64,000 bases of DNA from PALSA-188 sp050746185. Lineage in GTDB: Bacteria; Acidobacteriota; Terriglobia; Terriglobales; Acidobacteriaceae. Both the position numbers and the translations under genes were made by a program. A model generated the notes under the pieces. That model was given only the letters and a program-made list of their open reading frames with translations, was not told the origin of the DNA and made no database searches. This document shows positions 33,792 to 42,567 of the stretch, piece after piece; position 1 is the stretch's first letter, and each line of letters opens with the position of its first letter. The stretch covers positions 28,439 through 92,438 of the forward strand of contig JBOGLA010000002.1 in assembly GCA_050746185.1 (NCBI GenBank), written 5' to 3'.

Positions 33792-34130
33792 TGTCGCCGC
33801 AGGACCCGGATATCACTGTAAGCTGGAGGCGTTCTCAACCGGCCTGGTCGCCTGGTGCCCCAGGTTCCGCGTCCGCCTTTTGGACGCTAACCTGGGAAAA
33901 ACAGACTCCACCCCAAGCGGCCCAGCAACAAGGGAGAACATTCCTGAGTCCAGGCGGGTGGCCCAGGCCGGGTGCGCCACTCATTCGTTTTTTGAATGAG
34001 TGGGTGACGGTGGAGACCGTTGAGATTTCGTATTTCAATGCTCTTGATGTCTGATGGCTCACGACATCATGCTGCATCGCGATACCCACTCATCCGCAAA
34101 GACCGCGAATGAGTTGATTGGATAAGAAGG
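33792..34130. other. Non-coding stretch with two strong hairpins
   Basis: Hairpin 1, 33859-33896: CCCAGGTT and GCGTCC pair with GGACGC and AACCTGGG. Hairpin 2, 33977-34003: CCACTCATTC, loop GTTTTTT, GAATGAGTGG, preceded by GGGTGCGCCA. Hairpin 2 belongs to the family at 36688-36792. Open frames here have no recognisable protein features. Confidence 0.6.
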
Positions 34131-34196
34131 CTCGGAACGGTCCCCGCCACCCAAGCGGCGAAGCTGGATCCGGTCGAGAGCCTGCGCTACGAATAA
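34131..34196 (+). pseudogene. Remnant of an ABC permease C-terminus
   Basis: Translates to LGTVPATQAAKLDPVESLRYE and stop, nearly the same as the end of the permease at 31655-32905 (FGTVPATRAAKLDPVESLRYE). Codons differ at many third positions, so it derives from a related but distinct permease rather than a recent copy. Everything upstream has been replaced by repeat-rich sequence. Confidence 0.82.
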
Positions 34197-34353
34197 AATG
34201 TAACCCCAGCGGGCACAATGGTTTAGCGCCCCCATCAATTTTGCAGCGGATCTGCGCCTGCAGCCAAATAATACTGAAGTGTTCACTTGACAATTATGCG
34301 ACTCCCGAAGATACTGAAGCTGTTGCTTCACTAATGGCCAGAAAGGAAATTTC

Positions 34354-34890
34354 ATGACAGCCCAAGCAAAAACCACCGCTAAAGAGACAAGAGGAATTGA
34401 AGATATTAAAGATAAAAACACAGACTACTCCGTGCTTCACAGCACATTTGTCATCCAGCGCAATTATCCAACTCCGCCCGGGAAGGTATTCGCAGCCTTC
34501 GCCGACTCGGTCAAGAAGCGCCGCTGGTTCGCCGAAGGAGACCACCACGAAGTCGAGGACTTTCAAATGGACTTTCGTGTCGGAGGAACCGAGCGATCCC
34601 GGTATCGTTTCAAGGAAAGCACTCCGTTGAACGGCATGTTGCTCACGAACGAGGGGAGTTATCAGGACATTGTGCCCGACCGCCGTGTTGTAACTGCTTC
34701 GAATATGAGTTTGGGGGATAAGCGTATATCGGCGTCTCTCGTCACGATCGAGTTTTTGCCCACAGGAAATGGAACCGACCTGATTTGCACGAATCAGGGA
34801 GTGTTCTTCGAGGGCGCGGACGGTCCGAAAATGCGCGAAGAGGGATGGCGCACTCTATTCGAACGATTGGCAAAGGAACTGGCGCAATAG
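34354..34890 (+). CDS. SRPBCC (AHSA1-like) domain protein
   Basis: 178 residues. After a charged, low-complexity N-terminus comes an AHSA1/START-type fold: FVIQRNYPTPPGKVFAAFAD, KKRRWFAEGD, FRVGGTERSRYRF and the C-terminal GWRTLFERLAKELAQ. Such proteins bind small hydrophobic ligands; some act with HSP90. The ArsR regulator 35 bases downstream is a very common partner for this family, so the pair is probably one operon. Confidence 0.85.
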   Translation: MTAQAKTTAKETRGIEDIKDKNTDYSVLHSTFVIQRNYPTPPGKVFAAFADSVKKRRWFAEGDHHEVEDFQMDFRVGGTERSRYRFKESTPLNGMLLTNEGSYQDIVPDRRVVTASNMSLGDKRISASLVTIEFLPTGNGTDLICTNQGVFFEGADGPKMREEGWRTLFERLAKELAQ

Positions 34891-34925
34891 CGACTCATCT
34901 GCCAGAGGAGCAACCCCCATGAGCT

Positions 34926-35267
34926 ATGGCTAAAGCACAACATCAAATCAATATTGCCCGCGTGTTTCACGCTCTCGGAGATCCCACGCGCCGCACGATA
35001 TTGGACATACTGAGTCAGGGCCCGCAGTCGGTCTCGCACTTGGCCGGACCGCTCGACATAACTCTGACAGCGGTCGTTCAACACTTGCAAATTCTTGAGG
35101 AAAGCGGGCTGGTGTTCACCGAAAAGCTCGGAAGAGTCCGCACCTGCCGCATAGACACGCCAGGTTTTTCGGCCCTCGAGCAATGGATCGCCGACCACCG
35201 TACCCTCTGGGAACGGAGACTAGACCGCCTCGGCGAACTGCTGGCCGAGTCAGGAGAAGATGAATAA
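34926..35267 (+). CDS. ArsR-family transcriptional regulator
   Basis: 113 residues. Winged helix: HALGDPTRRTILDILSQGP, VSHLAGPLDITLTAVVQHLQ (recognition helix) and LGRVRTCRIDTPGF (wing). Lacks a metal-binding CVC box. Downstream partner of the SRPBCC gene; this subgroup commonly regulates such an operon. Confidence 0.88.
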   Translation: MAKAQHQINIARVFHALGDPTRRTILDILSQGPQSVSHLAGPLDITLTAVVQHLQILEESGLVFTEKLGRVRTCRIDTPGFSALEQWIADHRTLWERRLDRLGELLAESGEDE

Positions 35268-35283
35268 GAGGTAGAAGGATCAG

Positions 35284-35366
35284 ACATCAGAAAGGGCGGC
35301 GCAAGCCGCCCGCCCAGAACTGGGAACTGATCACCGAGAACTGGAAACCGAGAACTGAAAACTGCC
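35284..35366. repeat. Low-complexity GAACTG spacer repeat
   Basis: Repeated GAACTG words (AGAACTGGGAACTG, CGAGAACTGGAAACC, GAGAACTGAAAACTG). The same vocabulary, on either strand, fills spacers at 1552, 31401, 53663, 54896, 58461, 60050 and 63397. Confidence 0.65.
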
Positions 35367-36644
35367 CTACGTGCCCTCGCTCCATCCCGCCAGATACTCT
35401 TCCTGCTCCGGAGTCAGCCGGTCAATTTTGATTCCCATGGATTCCAGCTTCAACTTCGCCACCCGCTTATCCAGATCCACCGGAACGGTATAAACCTTCT
35501 TCTCCAAGCTGGAATAATTCTTGACCATGTATTCAACCGAGAGAGCCTGATCGGCGAAACTCATGTCCATCACTGATGGAGGATGCCCCTCCGCCGCTGC
35601 CAGGTTAATCAAGCGTCCTTCCCCGAGAAGATTGATCTTGCGTCCGTCACGCAGAGAATATTCTTCGACCGACGTACGCGTGGTTCGCTTTGACGATGAC
35701 ATTTTTGCGAGCGCCGGAATATCAATCTCTACGTTGAAGTGCCCGGAGTTCGAAATGATTGCCCCGTCTTTCATTAACTCGAAATGATCTTTCGTCAGAA
35801 CGTTTTTGTTCCCGGTCACGGTGCAGAAAACGTCTCCCAACCTGGCCGCCTCGGTCATGGACATAACGCGGAACCCATCCATTACCGCTTCCAGCGCCTT
35901 CGTGGGATCTACTTCCGTGATGATCACCTCCGCCCCGCAGCCCCGCGCCCGGCTGGCCAGCCCGCGTCCGCACCAGCCATAGCCGGCAACGACGAATTTC
36001 GATCCCGCCAGCAGAAAATTCGTAGCGCGAATGATTCCGTCAATTGTGGATTGCCCGGTGCCATAACGATTGTCGAATAGATGCTTGGTGTCCGCGTCGT
36101 TGACGGCGACGATGGGGAAGCGCAGCACGCCTTCTTTCGCCATCGCACGAAGCCGGATCACGCCGGTAGTCGTTTCTTCCGTGCCCCCAATCACATGTGT
36201 CAATGCGTCCTGCCGCTTGGTATGCAGAATCGTTACCAGATCCGCGCCATCATCCATCGTGATGTTCGGCCTGTGGTCAATGGCCGCGAGAATGTGACTG
36301 TAATAGGTGTCATTGTCTTCGCCTTTAATGGCAAAAACCGGAATGCCGTGATCACGCACCAGGCTGGCCGCAACATCGTCCTGCGTCGAAAGTGGATTCG
36401 ACGCGCACAGCACAACATCCGCGCCGCCGTCGCGCAGCGCGATCGCCAGGTTTGCGGTCTCGGCTGTGACGTGCAGGCAGGCGGAAACGCGCACGCCCTT
36501 CAGCGGCTGATTCTTGATGAATTCCTTGCGCAGAATCTGTAGAACCTTCATGGACTGGTTCGCCCAGTCAATCCGCTTCTTGCCCAGATCGGCAAACTCA
36601 ATGCTCTTGATGTCGCATTGCACTTGTGTTGTTGTCGTTGACAT
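35367..36644 (-). CDS. ahcY: Adenosylhomocysteinase (S-adenosylhomocysteine hydrolase)
   Basis: Splits S-adenosylhomocysteine into homocysteine and adenosine, with bound NAD. 425 residues. Motifs: VSACLHVTAETANLAIALRD, DDGADLVTILH, NAD-binding VVAGYGWCGRGLA and SNSGHFNVEID. The C-terminus ends at LTPEQEEYLAGWSEGT, lacking the longer Lys-Tyr tail of eukaryotic enzymes. metK lies upstream on the same strand, so the two steps of SAM turnover are encoded together. Confidence 0.97.
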   Translation of the reverse strand: MSTTTTQVQCDIKSIEFADLGKKRIDWANQSMKVLQILRKEFIKNQPLKGVRVSACLHVTAETANLAIALRDGGADVVLCASNPLSTQDDVAASLVRDHGIPVFAIKGEDNDTYYSHILAAIDHRPNITMDDGADLVTILHTKRQDALTHVIGGTEETTTGVIRLRAMAKEGVLRFPIVAVNDADTKHLFDNRYGTGQSTIDGIIRATNFLLAGSKFVVAGYGWCGRGLASRARGCGAEVIITEVDPTKALEAVMDGFRVMSMTEAARLGDVFCTVTGNKNVLTKDHFELMKDGAIISNSGHFNVEIDIPALAKMSSSKRTTRTSVEEYSLRDGRKINLLGEGRLINLAAAEGHPPSVMDMSFADQALSVEYMVKNYSSLEKKVYTVPVDLDKRVAKLKLESMGIKIDRLTPEQEEYLAGWSEGT

Positions 36645-36687
36645 GCGTCTCCTATAAAAAAAATCGTTAAGAATTAAATTGGCTCAG

Positions 36688-36792
36688 AAGGGTGCCCCAT
36701 GTCTCGCCGCATTTGCGAGACGTGGGATCACGGTGAATCTAATTTCCCACTGGGTGCCCCATCCTATTCGCGTTTTTTGCGAATAGGATGGG
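36688..36792. repeat. Two GGGTGCCCCAT hairpins between metK and ahcY
   Basis: Copy 1: stem 36696-36707 with 36715-36726 (12 pairs, loop CGCATTT). Copy 2: stem 36758-36771 with 36779-36792 (14 pairs, loop GTTTTTT). Both start GGGTGCCCCAT, but the inner stem sequences differ entirely while still pairing. Related copies: 33973-34003, 42189-42219, 44165-44195. Confidence 0.82.
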
Positions 36793-36800
36793 TCTTTGGG

Positions 36801-37979
36801 TTACTTCCTCGCTCCCACCGTTTCCCGCATACCGGCGGCGCCGGCAAGCTGGGAAGCCTTGTCCGTCGCTTCCCAGGTAAAGTCAGGATCGCTCCGCCCA
36901 AAATGTCCATAAGCCGCCGTCTTGCAATAAATGGGACGCCTCAGCTTCAGCGACTCAATAATCCCCTTCGGCGTAAGCTTGAAATTCTCCCGCACCAGTC
37001 CCGGAAGAATGTCTTGATCCACTTTGCAGGTTCCAAACGTATCCACCAGCACGCTTACCGGATCGGCCACTCCAATCGCGTACGCCAATTGAACCTCGCA
37101 GCGCTCCGCCAATCCAGCCGCCACAATATTCTTCGCAATGTGTCGCGCCATGTAGGCCGCCGACCGGTCCACCTTAGTCGGATCCTTCCCGCTGAACGCG
37201 CCGCCGCCGTGCCTTCCCATGCCTCCATAAGTATCAACAATAATTTTGCGCCCGGTAAGCCCGGTGTCGCCCATTGGTCCGCCAATCACGAACCGCCCCG
37301 TAGGATTAATGTGGTACTTCGTATCCGCATCCAGCAGATGCGTAGGAATCGTCGCCTGAATCACATGCTTCAGAATATCGGCCCGCAGTTCATCATTCCC
37401 GACCGTCTCCGAGTGTTGCGTCGAGATGACTACAGCGTCCACCCGCACCGGCTTGTGATTCTTGTCGTATTCCACCGTGACTTGCGACTTCCCATCCGGC
37501 CGCAAATAGGGCAGCTTCCCATGCTTCCTGACTTCCGACAGTTTCATCGCCAGCTTGTGCGCCAGCAATATCGGAGTCGGCATCAACTCCTCATTCTCAT
37601 CGCAAGCATACCCAAACATCATTCCCTGGTCGCCGGCGCCGCCCGTGTCCACGCCCATGGCGATGTCGCCGGATTGCTTGTTAATGCTCGAGATTACCGC
37701 GCAGGTGTTGGAATCGAATCCGTAAAGGGCATTGTTGTAGCCGATCGAGGAAATCATGCCGCGGACCAGCGATTGAAAGTCCACATAGGCCTTGGTGGTA
37801 ATTTCTCCCGCTATCACGACCAGGCCGGTCGCAGTCAGGGTTTCGCAGGCTACGCGGGACATCGGATCGTCGCTCAGACAGGCATCGAGTATTGCGTCGG
37901 AAATCTGGTCGGCGATTTTGTCGGGATGGCCTTCGGTAACGGATTCAGAGGTAAACAGATAGGGATTTTTGGATGACAA
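36801..37979 (-). CDS. metK: S-adenosylmethionine synthetase
   Basis: Makes SAM from ATP and methionine. 392 residues. Motifs: FTSESVTEGHPDKIADQISD, GAGDQGMMFGYA, GGGAFSGKDPTKVDRSAAY. It begins with TTG at 37979, supported by a strong AGGAGAAG a few bases upstream; TTG may reduce its translation. No SAM-binding riboswitch fold was recognised in the 120 bases upstream. Confidence 0.97.
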   Translation of the reverse strand: MSSKNPYLFTSESVTEGHPDKIADQISDAILDACLSDDPMSRVACETLTATGLVVIAGEITTKAYVDFQSLVRGMISSIGYNNALYGFDSNTCAVISSINKQSGDIAMGVDTGGAGDQGMMFGYACDENEELMPTPILLAHKLAMKLSEVRKHGKLPYLRPDGKSQVTVEYDKNHKPVRVDAVVISTQHSETVGNDELRADILKHVIQATIPTHLLDADTKYHINPTGRFVIGGPMGDTGLTGRKIIVDTYGGMGRHGGGAFSGKDPTKVDRSAAYMARHIAKNIVAAGLAERCEVQLAYAIGVADPVSVLVDTFGTCKVDQDILPGLVRENFKLTPKGIIESLKLRRPIYCKTAAYGHFGRSDPDFTWEATDKASQLAGAAGMRETVGARK

Positions 37980-38178
37980 ATCAACTTCTCCTTAGGCGAT
38001 TTAACGTCACATCTGGGCGGGAAAACGGGGCATAAGTGCCAGAAATGCGCTTTAGTGGACTCTAAAAAGTTATCAGAGACAGAGGGCGAAGGCAATCGCT
38101 TTACCGCCGGATGGTAATCACACGCAGTAACCGGAGATTCCGCGCAGTGGAGGTGCCAGGGTGCTTGGCGTCATTCGC

Positions 38179-41037
38179 TTACGCGGCGTGTTTGGCCAGG
38201 ATTTCGTGGATGTCGGTTGGATTTCGCGAGACGTCGCCCGCCCACGTTCCGAAGCCGCCGTGGCTGTTTACTGCGCCTACCCATTCGCCGAGGAATTCGC
38301 GCTTGGTTTGTTGCTCCTGATTGTCTTGCCCTTTGATTTCGAGGATCAGCGTTTTTCCGTTGGCGAGCCGGATCAAATAGTCGGGGCGGTATTTGCGAAT
38401 GATTCCCCGGAATGAGTAGGTGATTTCGAATCCGAGATGATCGTTCTTGGCCCATGCCGTAACGTTAGGACTGCGATCTAGTTCAAAGGCCTCACTGGCC
38501 TCCCATCGGCTATCAAAGACGCTGAAGTTGATATGCGAATGCTTCGTATGCTCGCAGACTTTTCCCGTGTACCAAGGAAGCATGTCGCCAGTGGAACGAA
38601 TCGGCCTTTCGGAATCGAATACCGGGACGAGCGCTTGTGTGTTTTCGAAATGTATGGCCTGTTTGAGATGTTCGGATATGCTGCTCATGTGAAGCATGAT
38701 TAGGACTCTTCTGAGTTGGGGGTCCTCGCCAAATAAAGGCGGATTGATCTGAATTCTGTCGCTCTCGATAAATTTGTCAACGATACGAATTACCTGTGCC
38801 AGCAGATATTCGCGATTGCCTTTCCAAGTGGTCTTCATTTGCTCATAGATTTCGCCGGCGGTCGAGAAAATCAGGTTTTGGATTCGGCGATCCCCAAGCT
38901 CCCTGAGACTGATTTCCAGAATGCGAGTGATGTCCGGCTTTCCTTCAATTATGGGCGCCATTTCGGCGATCGTCGGGGTATCGTATGCGTCGAGAGGAAG
39001 GGGTTTCGCGCGGCTCCAATCCAATTCAAGCGTCGGCCGATATTCATGATCAATACGGAGGACATTCGGCCACGCGATTTCGTATCCTTTTCGCTCGGGC
39101 AGCGCTTCGACTCTGGTTTTCGGAGCCGGTGGAGGCGGCGGTGTTTCGTCTCCTCCGCCTTCATGCGGCAGAAAGGTGAACGGCACACCGAAGATGTTGA
39201 CGTATTCTGCCTGGAAGAATCCTGATTTCTCGTCCACTTCATAGGAAGTCCGGCGCAGTCCGCGTCCTACCACCTGTTCGCAGAGTAATTGCGAAGTGAA
39301 GGCCCGTAAGCCCATGATGTGGGTAACGGTTTTTGCGTCCCAGCCTTCAGAGAGCATGCCGACGGAGATTACGTTTTGAATCTTTTCTCCGGGCTGCCCG
39401 TGCAAGCCGACAGAGTCAACTCTTTGCCGCAGCATCTCGCCCTGTTCTTTCTTGGAGAGCCTTTTCTGCGGCCTCTCCGGCTCATCGGCCTCGTTAATCA
39501 GTTCTGGACTCTCTTCGTCTTCGGTGACGGTCCTTAATCCTAGTTGTACCGGCTCATCCTCTTCTTCTGCCTGCTTCAGGACGTTGGAGTCAATGTGGAG
39601 AAGTCTTTCGGGATCACAGAGTTCTTCGATATTGATTCTTTTGTGCTTGAAAGCGAATTCGACACGGGCTGCAGTGTACGTGTTATTCGCTACCGTGATC
39701 ATTACTGGTGGCGTTTGCTGACGACCTTCCTTTTTCCATCGCTTGGCGGTTTCGAGCCAATCCTTACCGAGAAAGTAATATCCGGTGGATACAAGACCTG
39801 GAAGCGGGACTTGCGGCTCCGGCTTGCGGTTCAGGTCGGTCTTAACTTCGGGGTCCGTGTAAATATGGTAGAAGCGTGGCCGGTACTTGCTGTCCCGCCT
39901 CCCGTCATCTCGCACCACAATTCGTGGCGTTTTGACCAGTCCCGATTCAATGGCATCATTTAATCCGAAATCGCTGACAATCCATCCGAATAACGTTTCG
40001 TCTCCGCTCTTTTTTCCGGTGGGCGCAAATGGGGTCGCGCTGAGATCGAAGCAGGTCAGGATGCTTCGAGCGCCGTGAATGCGGTCAAGGCCGCCAATCC
40101 ACTTCGTCGCGGTCCTTACTTCATCTTTGTCCACGCCCGAGAGCCGTTTCTTTGGAGGAACCCGCCAGGCGTGGTGGGCTTCGTCGTTGATGACGACTAT
40201 ATTTTGCGCCGAAGCCATTTCGCCGAGCACGTCGCGAACGTACGCTTCGTCGCTCTTTGCTCCCCGCTTATCCACGCTGCGTTTCTTCTCGATTTGGGCG
40301 TCGCTTTCCCAATCGAGCTTGTGCCAGTTCCGAATCATCACGTGGCAATTTGATCCCTGGCGAAGCTTATCTTCCAAACCAGGCGGAATGATTTGAAATT
40401 CGGTGTAGTAATTTCCCGGCTGGCCGGGGATTAAGACCTGCAATCTGTTTTTGACCGTCAGGCCGGGGGCGATTAGAAGAATATTTTTCGAGTAACGCTT
40501 GTCCTGCGGATAGGTGTTTTTATTAATCACCTGCCATGCGATGAGCATGGACATGAGGATGGTCTTGCCCGATCCTGTCGCCATTTTTGAACACAGTCGA
40601 GGGAAGGGACCACCGTCTCCGGGAACTTCGATTCCTACGCGCTCCGACGCTGAAGCTTCTGTAATCCAGATTAAAGTTTCGATAGCTTCCAATTGGCAGA
40701 AGAAAAATCGACGGTTAAGATCACGTTGTTCCGGGTTACGCCAGTGTTGCAGTAGGCGTTTGGTGATGCCGGTCGTGCCCGGATAATCCGCGTCGCGCCA
40801 GATTTTTATTCTCTGGCGGATTTGGTTGACCAGCGGAAGCTCGACGAATTCGCCGGGGTCGTCGAATGAACGGGACGATTCCGAGGCGCGAACATATCCG
40901 GCTCTTCGGCGTTCCGATTCCCGGGTGAAGAGGCGGGTTTCGCGGTGGTAGCGCCAATGCTCCGCAGGCTCATCGTATGGAGAGTTGATGATGAGCCGAT
41001 CAATCGTGGCGGTGCCGGATTGGGTGGTGGTATGCAT
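38179..41037 (-). CDS. Type III-like restriction enzyme, Res subunit
   Basis: About 952 residues. Superfamily 2 helicase motor: Walker A MATGSGKTILMSMLI near residue 150, DEAH-type box VVINDEAHHAWRV, SATPFAP (motif III) and GRGLRRTSYEVD (motif VI). A C-terminal nuclease domain shows RPDYLIRLANGKTLILEIKG, the D...ExK core of PD-(D/E)XK enzymes. Together with the mod gene upstream it forms a restriction-modification pair. ATG 41037 follows GGGTGAGA; a GTG four codons upstream is an alternative. Confidence 0.92.
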   Translation of the reverse strand: MHTTTQSGTATIDRLIINSPYDEPAEHWRYHRETRLFTRESERRRAGYVRASESSRSFDDPGEFVELPLVNQIRQRIKIWRDADYPGTTGITKRLLQHWRNPEQRDLNRRFFFCQLEAIETLIWITEASASERVGIEVPGDGGPFPRLCSKMATGSGKTILMSMLIAWQVINKNTYPQDKRYSKNILLIAPGLTVKNRLQVLIPGQPGNYYTEFQIIPPGLEDKLRQGSNCHVMIRNWHKLDWESDAQIEKKRSVDKRGAKSDEAYVRDVLGEMASAQNIVVINDEAHHAWRVPPKKRLSGVDKDEVRTATKWIGGLDRIHGARSILTCFDLSATPFAPTGKKSGDETLFGWIVSDFGLNDAIESGLVKTPRIVVRDDGRRDSKYRPRFYHIYTDPEVKTDLNRKPEPQVPLPGLVSTGYYFLGKDWLETAKRWKKEGRQQTPPVMITVANNTYTAARVEFAFKHKRINIEELCDPERLLHIDSNVLKQAEEEDEPVQLGLRTVTEDEESPELINEADEPERPQKRLSKKEQGEMLRQRVDSVGLHGQPGEKIQNVISVGMLSEGWDAKTVTHIMGLRAFTSQLLCEQVVGRGLRRTSYEVDEKSGFFQAEYVNIFGVPFTFLPHEGGGDETPPPPPAPKTRVEALPERKGYEIAWPNVLRIDHEYRPTLELDWSRAKPLPLDAYDTPTIAEMAPIIEGKPDITRILEISLRELGDRRIQNLIFSTAGEIYEQMKTTWKGNREYLLAQVIRIVDKFIESDRIQINPPLFGEDPQLRRVLIMLHMSSISEHLKQAIHFENTQALVPVFDSERPIRSTGDMLPWYTGKVCEHTKHSHINFSVFDSRWEASEAFELDRSPNVTAWAKNDHLGFEITYSFRGIIRKYRPDYLIRLANGKTLILEIKGQDNQEQQTKREFLGEWVGAVNSHGGFGTWAGDVSRNPTDIHEILAKHAA

Positions 41038-41053
41038 TATTATTCTCACCCAT

Positions 41054-41319
41054 TGTCATCCTGAGCGCAGCAAAAACTTCGCGGAGCGAAGTTCTTGCGG
41101 AGTCGAAGGATCCCTATTCAATCCATGCCATTCAGTGACGCATCAGGGAGTTCTCTTTAGTGCACTGGTTGAAACTCCCTGCGGCGGGGTCTTGATTTCT
41201 GGCGGCATAGGGGTCCTTCGACTGCGTGATAGCTCGCTTCGCGATCTATCACTCCGCTCAGGATGACAGCATTTAAATAGGTTTCGCTTCGCGATCTACC
41301 ACTCCGCTCAGGATGACAA
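41054..41319. repeat. Large palindromic element between mod and res
   Basis: Ends TGTCATCCTGAGCG (41054) and CGCTCAGGATGACA (41268) are inverted. Second-order arms GAGTCGAAGGATCCCTA and TAGGGGTCCTTCGACT also pair. Inner hairpins include AACTTCGCGGAGCGAAGTT. A partial copy of the right end follows at 41281-41319. It occupies the res leader and mod-res spacer. Confidence 0.8.
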
Positions 41320-41342
41320 CTTATAGATGACATAGTTAGAAA

Positions 41343-42567
41343 TCACTTCACGTCTACTACTTTCAGGCTTTCGATTCCGCGGTCGTCGATTACTTTTACG
41401 GCGATCTGCTTGTGCGGGCCTGGTTCGAACGGCAGCGAAACCGTCCCGCGATAGGTTTCGATTAGCTCCGGATCGATTTCGGCTTTCAGGTTGCGGGCCA
41501 GTCGCGCCCATCCGCCGTCGTCGTCAGCCAAAGGAAAGAAAACCTGGCGGGGGAAGAGGCTGCGCCCGTCGTAGTCGGGATCGAGCAGCCACATGGCGAT
41601 TTGCTTGGTATTGCCGGATTCGATGGTCCCGGTGCGGGTGTTGTAGTAATCGAATCCGCGGACTTCGATCTGAAATTTTTTGTCGTCGAGTTTGCGGAGT
41701 TCGACGTCGGGGCGTCCTACCAACCAGAAGCTTTGATTGGAGGCGCGCTTCTTTTTCAAGTCTTCCGTAAGAAGATCGGCGTTCATTTGCGCCGTCAGGA
41801 ATGTCATGCCGGTTTTTTCTTTGGTGAGCTCGTCAATATCTTTGGCGGCTTCGGGATCGAATTCAAAGGCGGCAAAGACGATCATGGCGGGCGGCGGGAT
41901 TAAAGTGCGCGCCTCCTGCCACGCCAGTTCTACCTGATTGGATATGAGCGGGCTGAATTCCGGACCGAAGGAGATGACGACGCGCTCAGCGACTTTGCCT
42001 TTGGTTTCGGCGTCGGCATGAAGCCAGCGGGTTCCGGCCAGCGGTTCGACGCGGGAGAAATCGATTTGATGTCCGCCTTTGCCGCGCAGTCCGGTTTTGA
42101 GGAGTTCGTCGCGCCATTCGGTATGGCGGAGGGTGGGGCCGGAGCGGGCTATGGACGTGTCGGCGGTGAATTGGGCACGGTCAACATCCCCACTCAAGCC
42201 AAAAGAGGGCTTGAATGGGCCACCCTGCGTGGATGGGGCACCCTCGGGTTTTATTGCTATGTCATCAAGTGATTTCACGGTGGGAGCGGGGACTGCTTCT
42301 AAGGTGAACGGGCCGGTGACTCGGACTCGGGTCTTATCTATATAGGGTTGGTCGTACAAGGTTTCCTGGTCGGCGTAGCGGGCTATGGCGGAGTCAATCT
42401 GTTCGCGGGTCATGCCTTCGCGAATTTCGGGATTGTTGGCGATGGATTTCAGGGTGACGTGCGGAACGGTCTTGTAGCGGAATCCGCTGCCCACGCCTTC
42501 GTTGGGATGCGCCAGTTCGTAGTAATCGAAGTTGGCGGCCATGAGGCGCTGCTTGGCCAGCGTGATG
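41343..42567 (-). pseudogene. Mod methyltransferase, C-terminal part after a frameshift
   Basis: About 408 codons in a different frame from the N-terminal part. It resumes Mod homology at ITLAKQRLMAANFDYYEL and continues through DTSIARSGPTLRHTEWRDEL, EPLAGTRWLHAD and FAAFEFDPEAAKDIDEL to the natural stop, so it is the rest of the same gene. Within it, KPEGAPSTQGGPFKPSFGLS is encoded by a dispersed hairpin repeat (42189-42248). The two parts could still be expressed by slippage or be separate polypeptides, but a broken gene or a sequencing error is simpler. Confidence 0.8.
42189..42248. repeat. GGGTGCCCCAT-family hairpin inside mod
   Basis: CCCACTCAAGCC (42189-42200), 7-base loop AAAAGAG and GGCTTGAATGGG (42208-42219) form 12 pairs with one G-T. 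The rest of the unit (CACCCTGCGTGGATGGGGCACCCTC) follows. On the coding strand it adds about 20 codons in frame. Confidence 0.8.

Noticed and set aside
33785..34054. Possible small protein starting in the third palindromic element
   Set aside because: Composition is dominated by hairpin text (Pro, Trp, Gly), with no domain or convincing ribosome-binding site.
36699..37976. 425-codon open frame antisense to metK
   Set aside because: metK on the other strand has all family motifs; the antisense frame is arginine/histidine-rich shadow sequence.
37980..38178. SAM riboswitch upstream of metK
   Set aside because: No recognisable SAM-I, SAM-II or SAM-IV core could be drawn in the leader; only a strong ribosome-binding site is evident.
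42449..42559. C-terminal residues of the Mod reading frame after TSRVA
   Set aside because: Out-of-frame translation past the frameshift; the true continuation is the other register.
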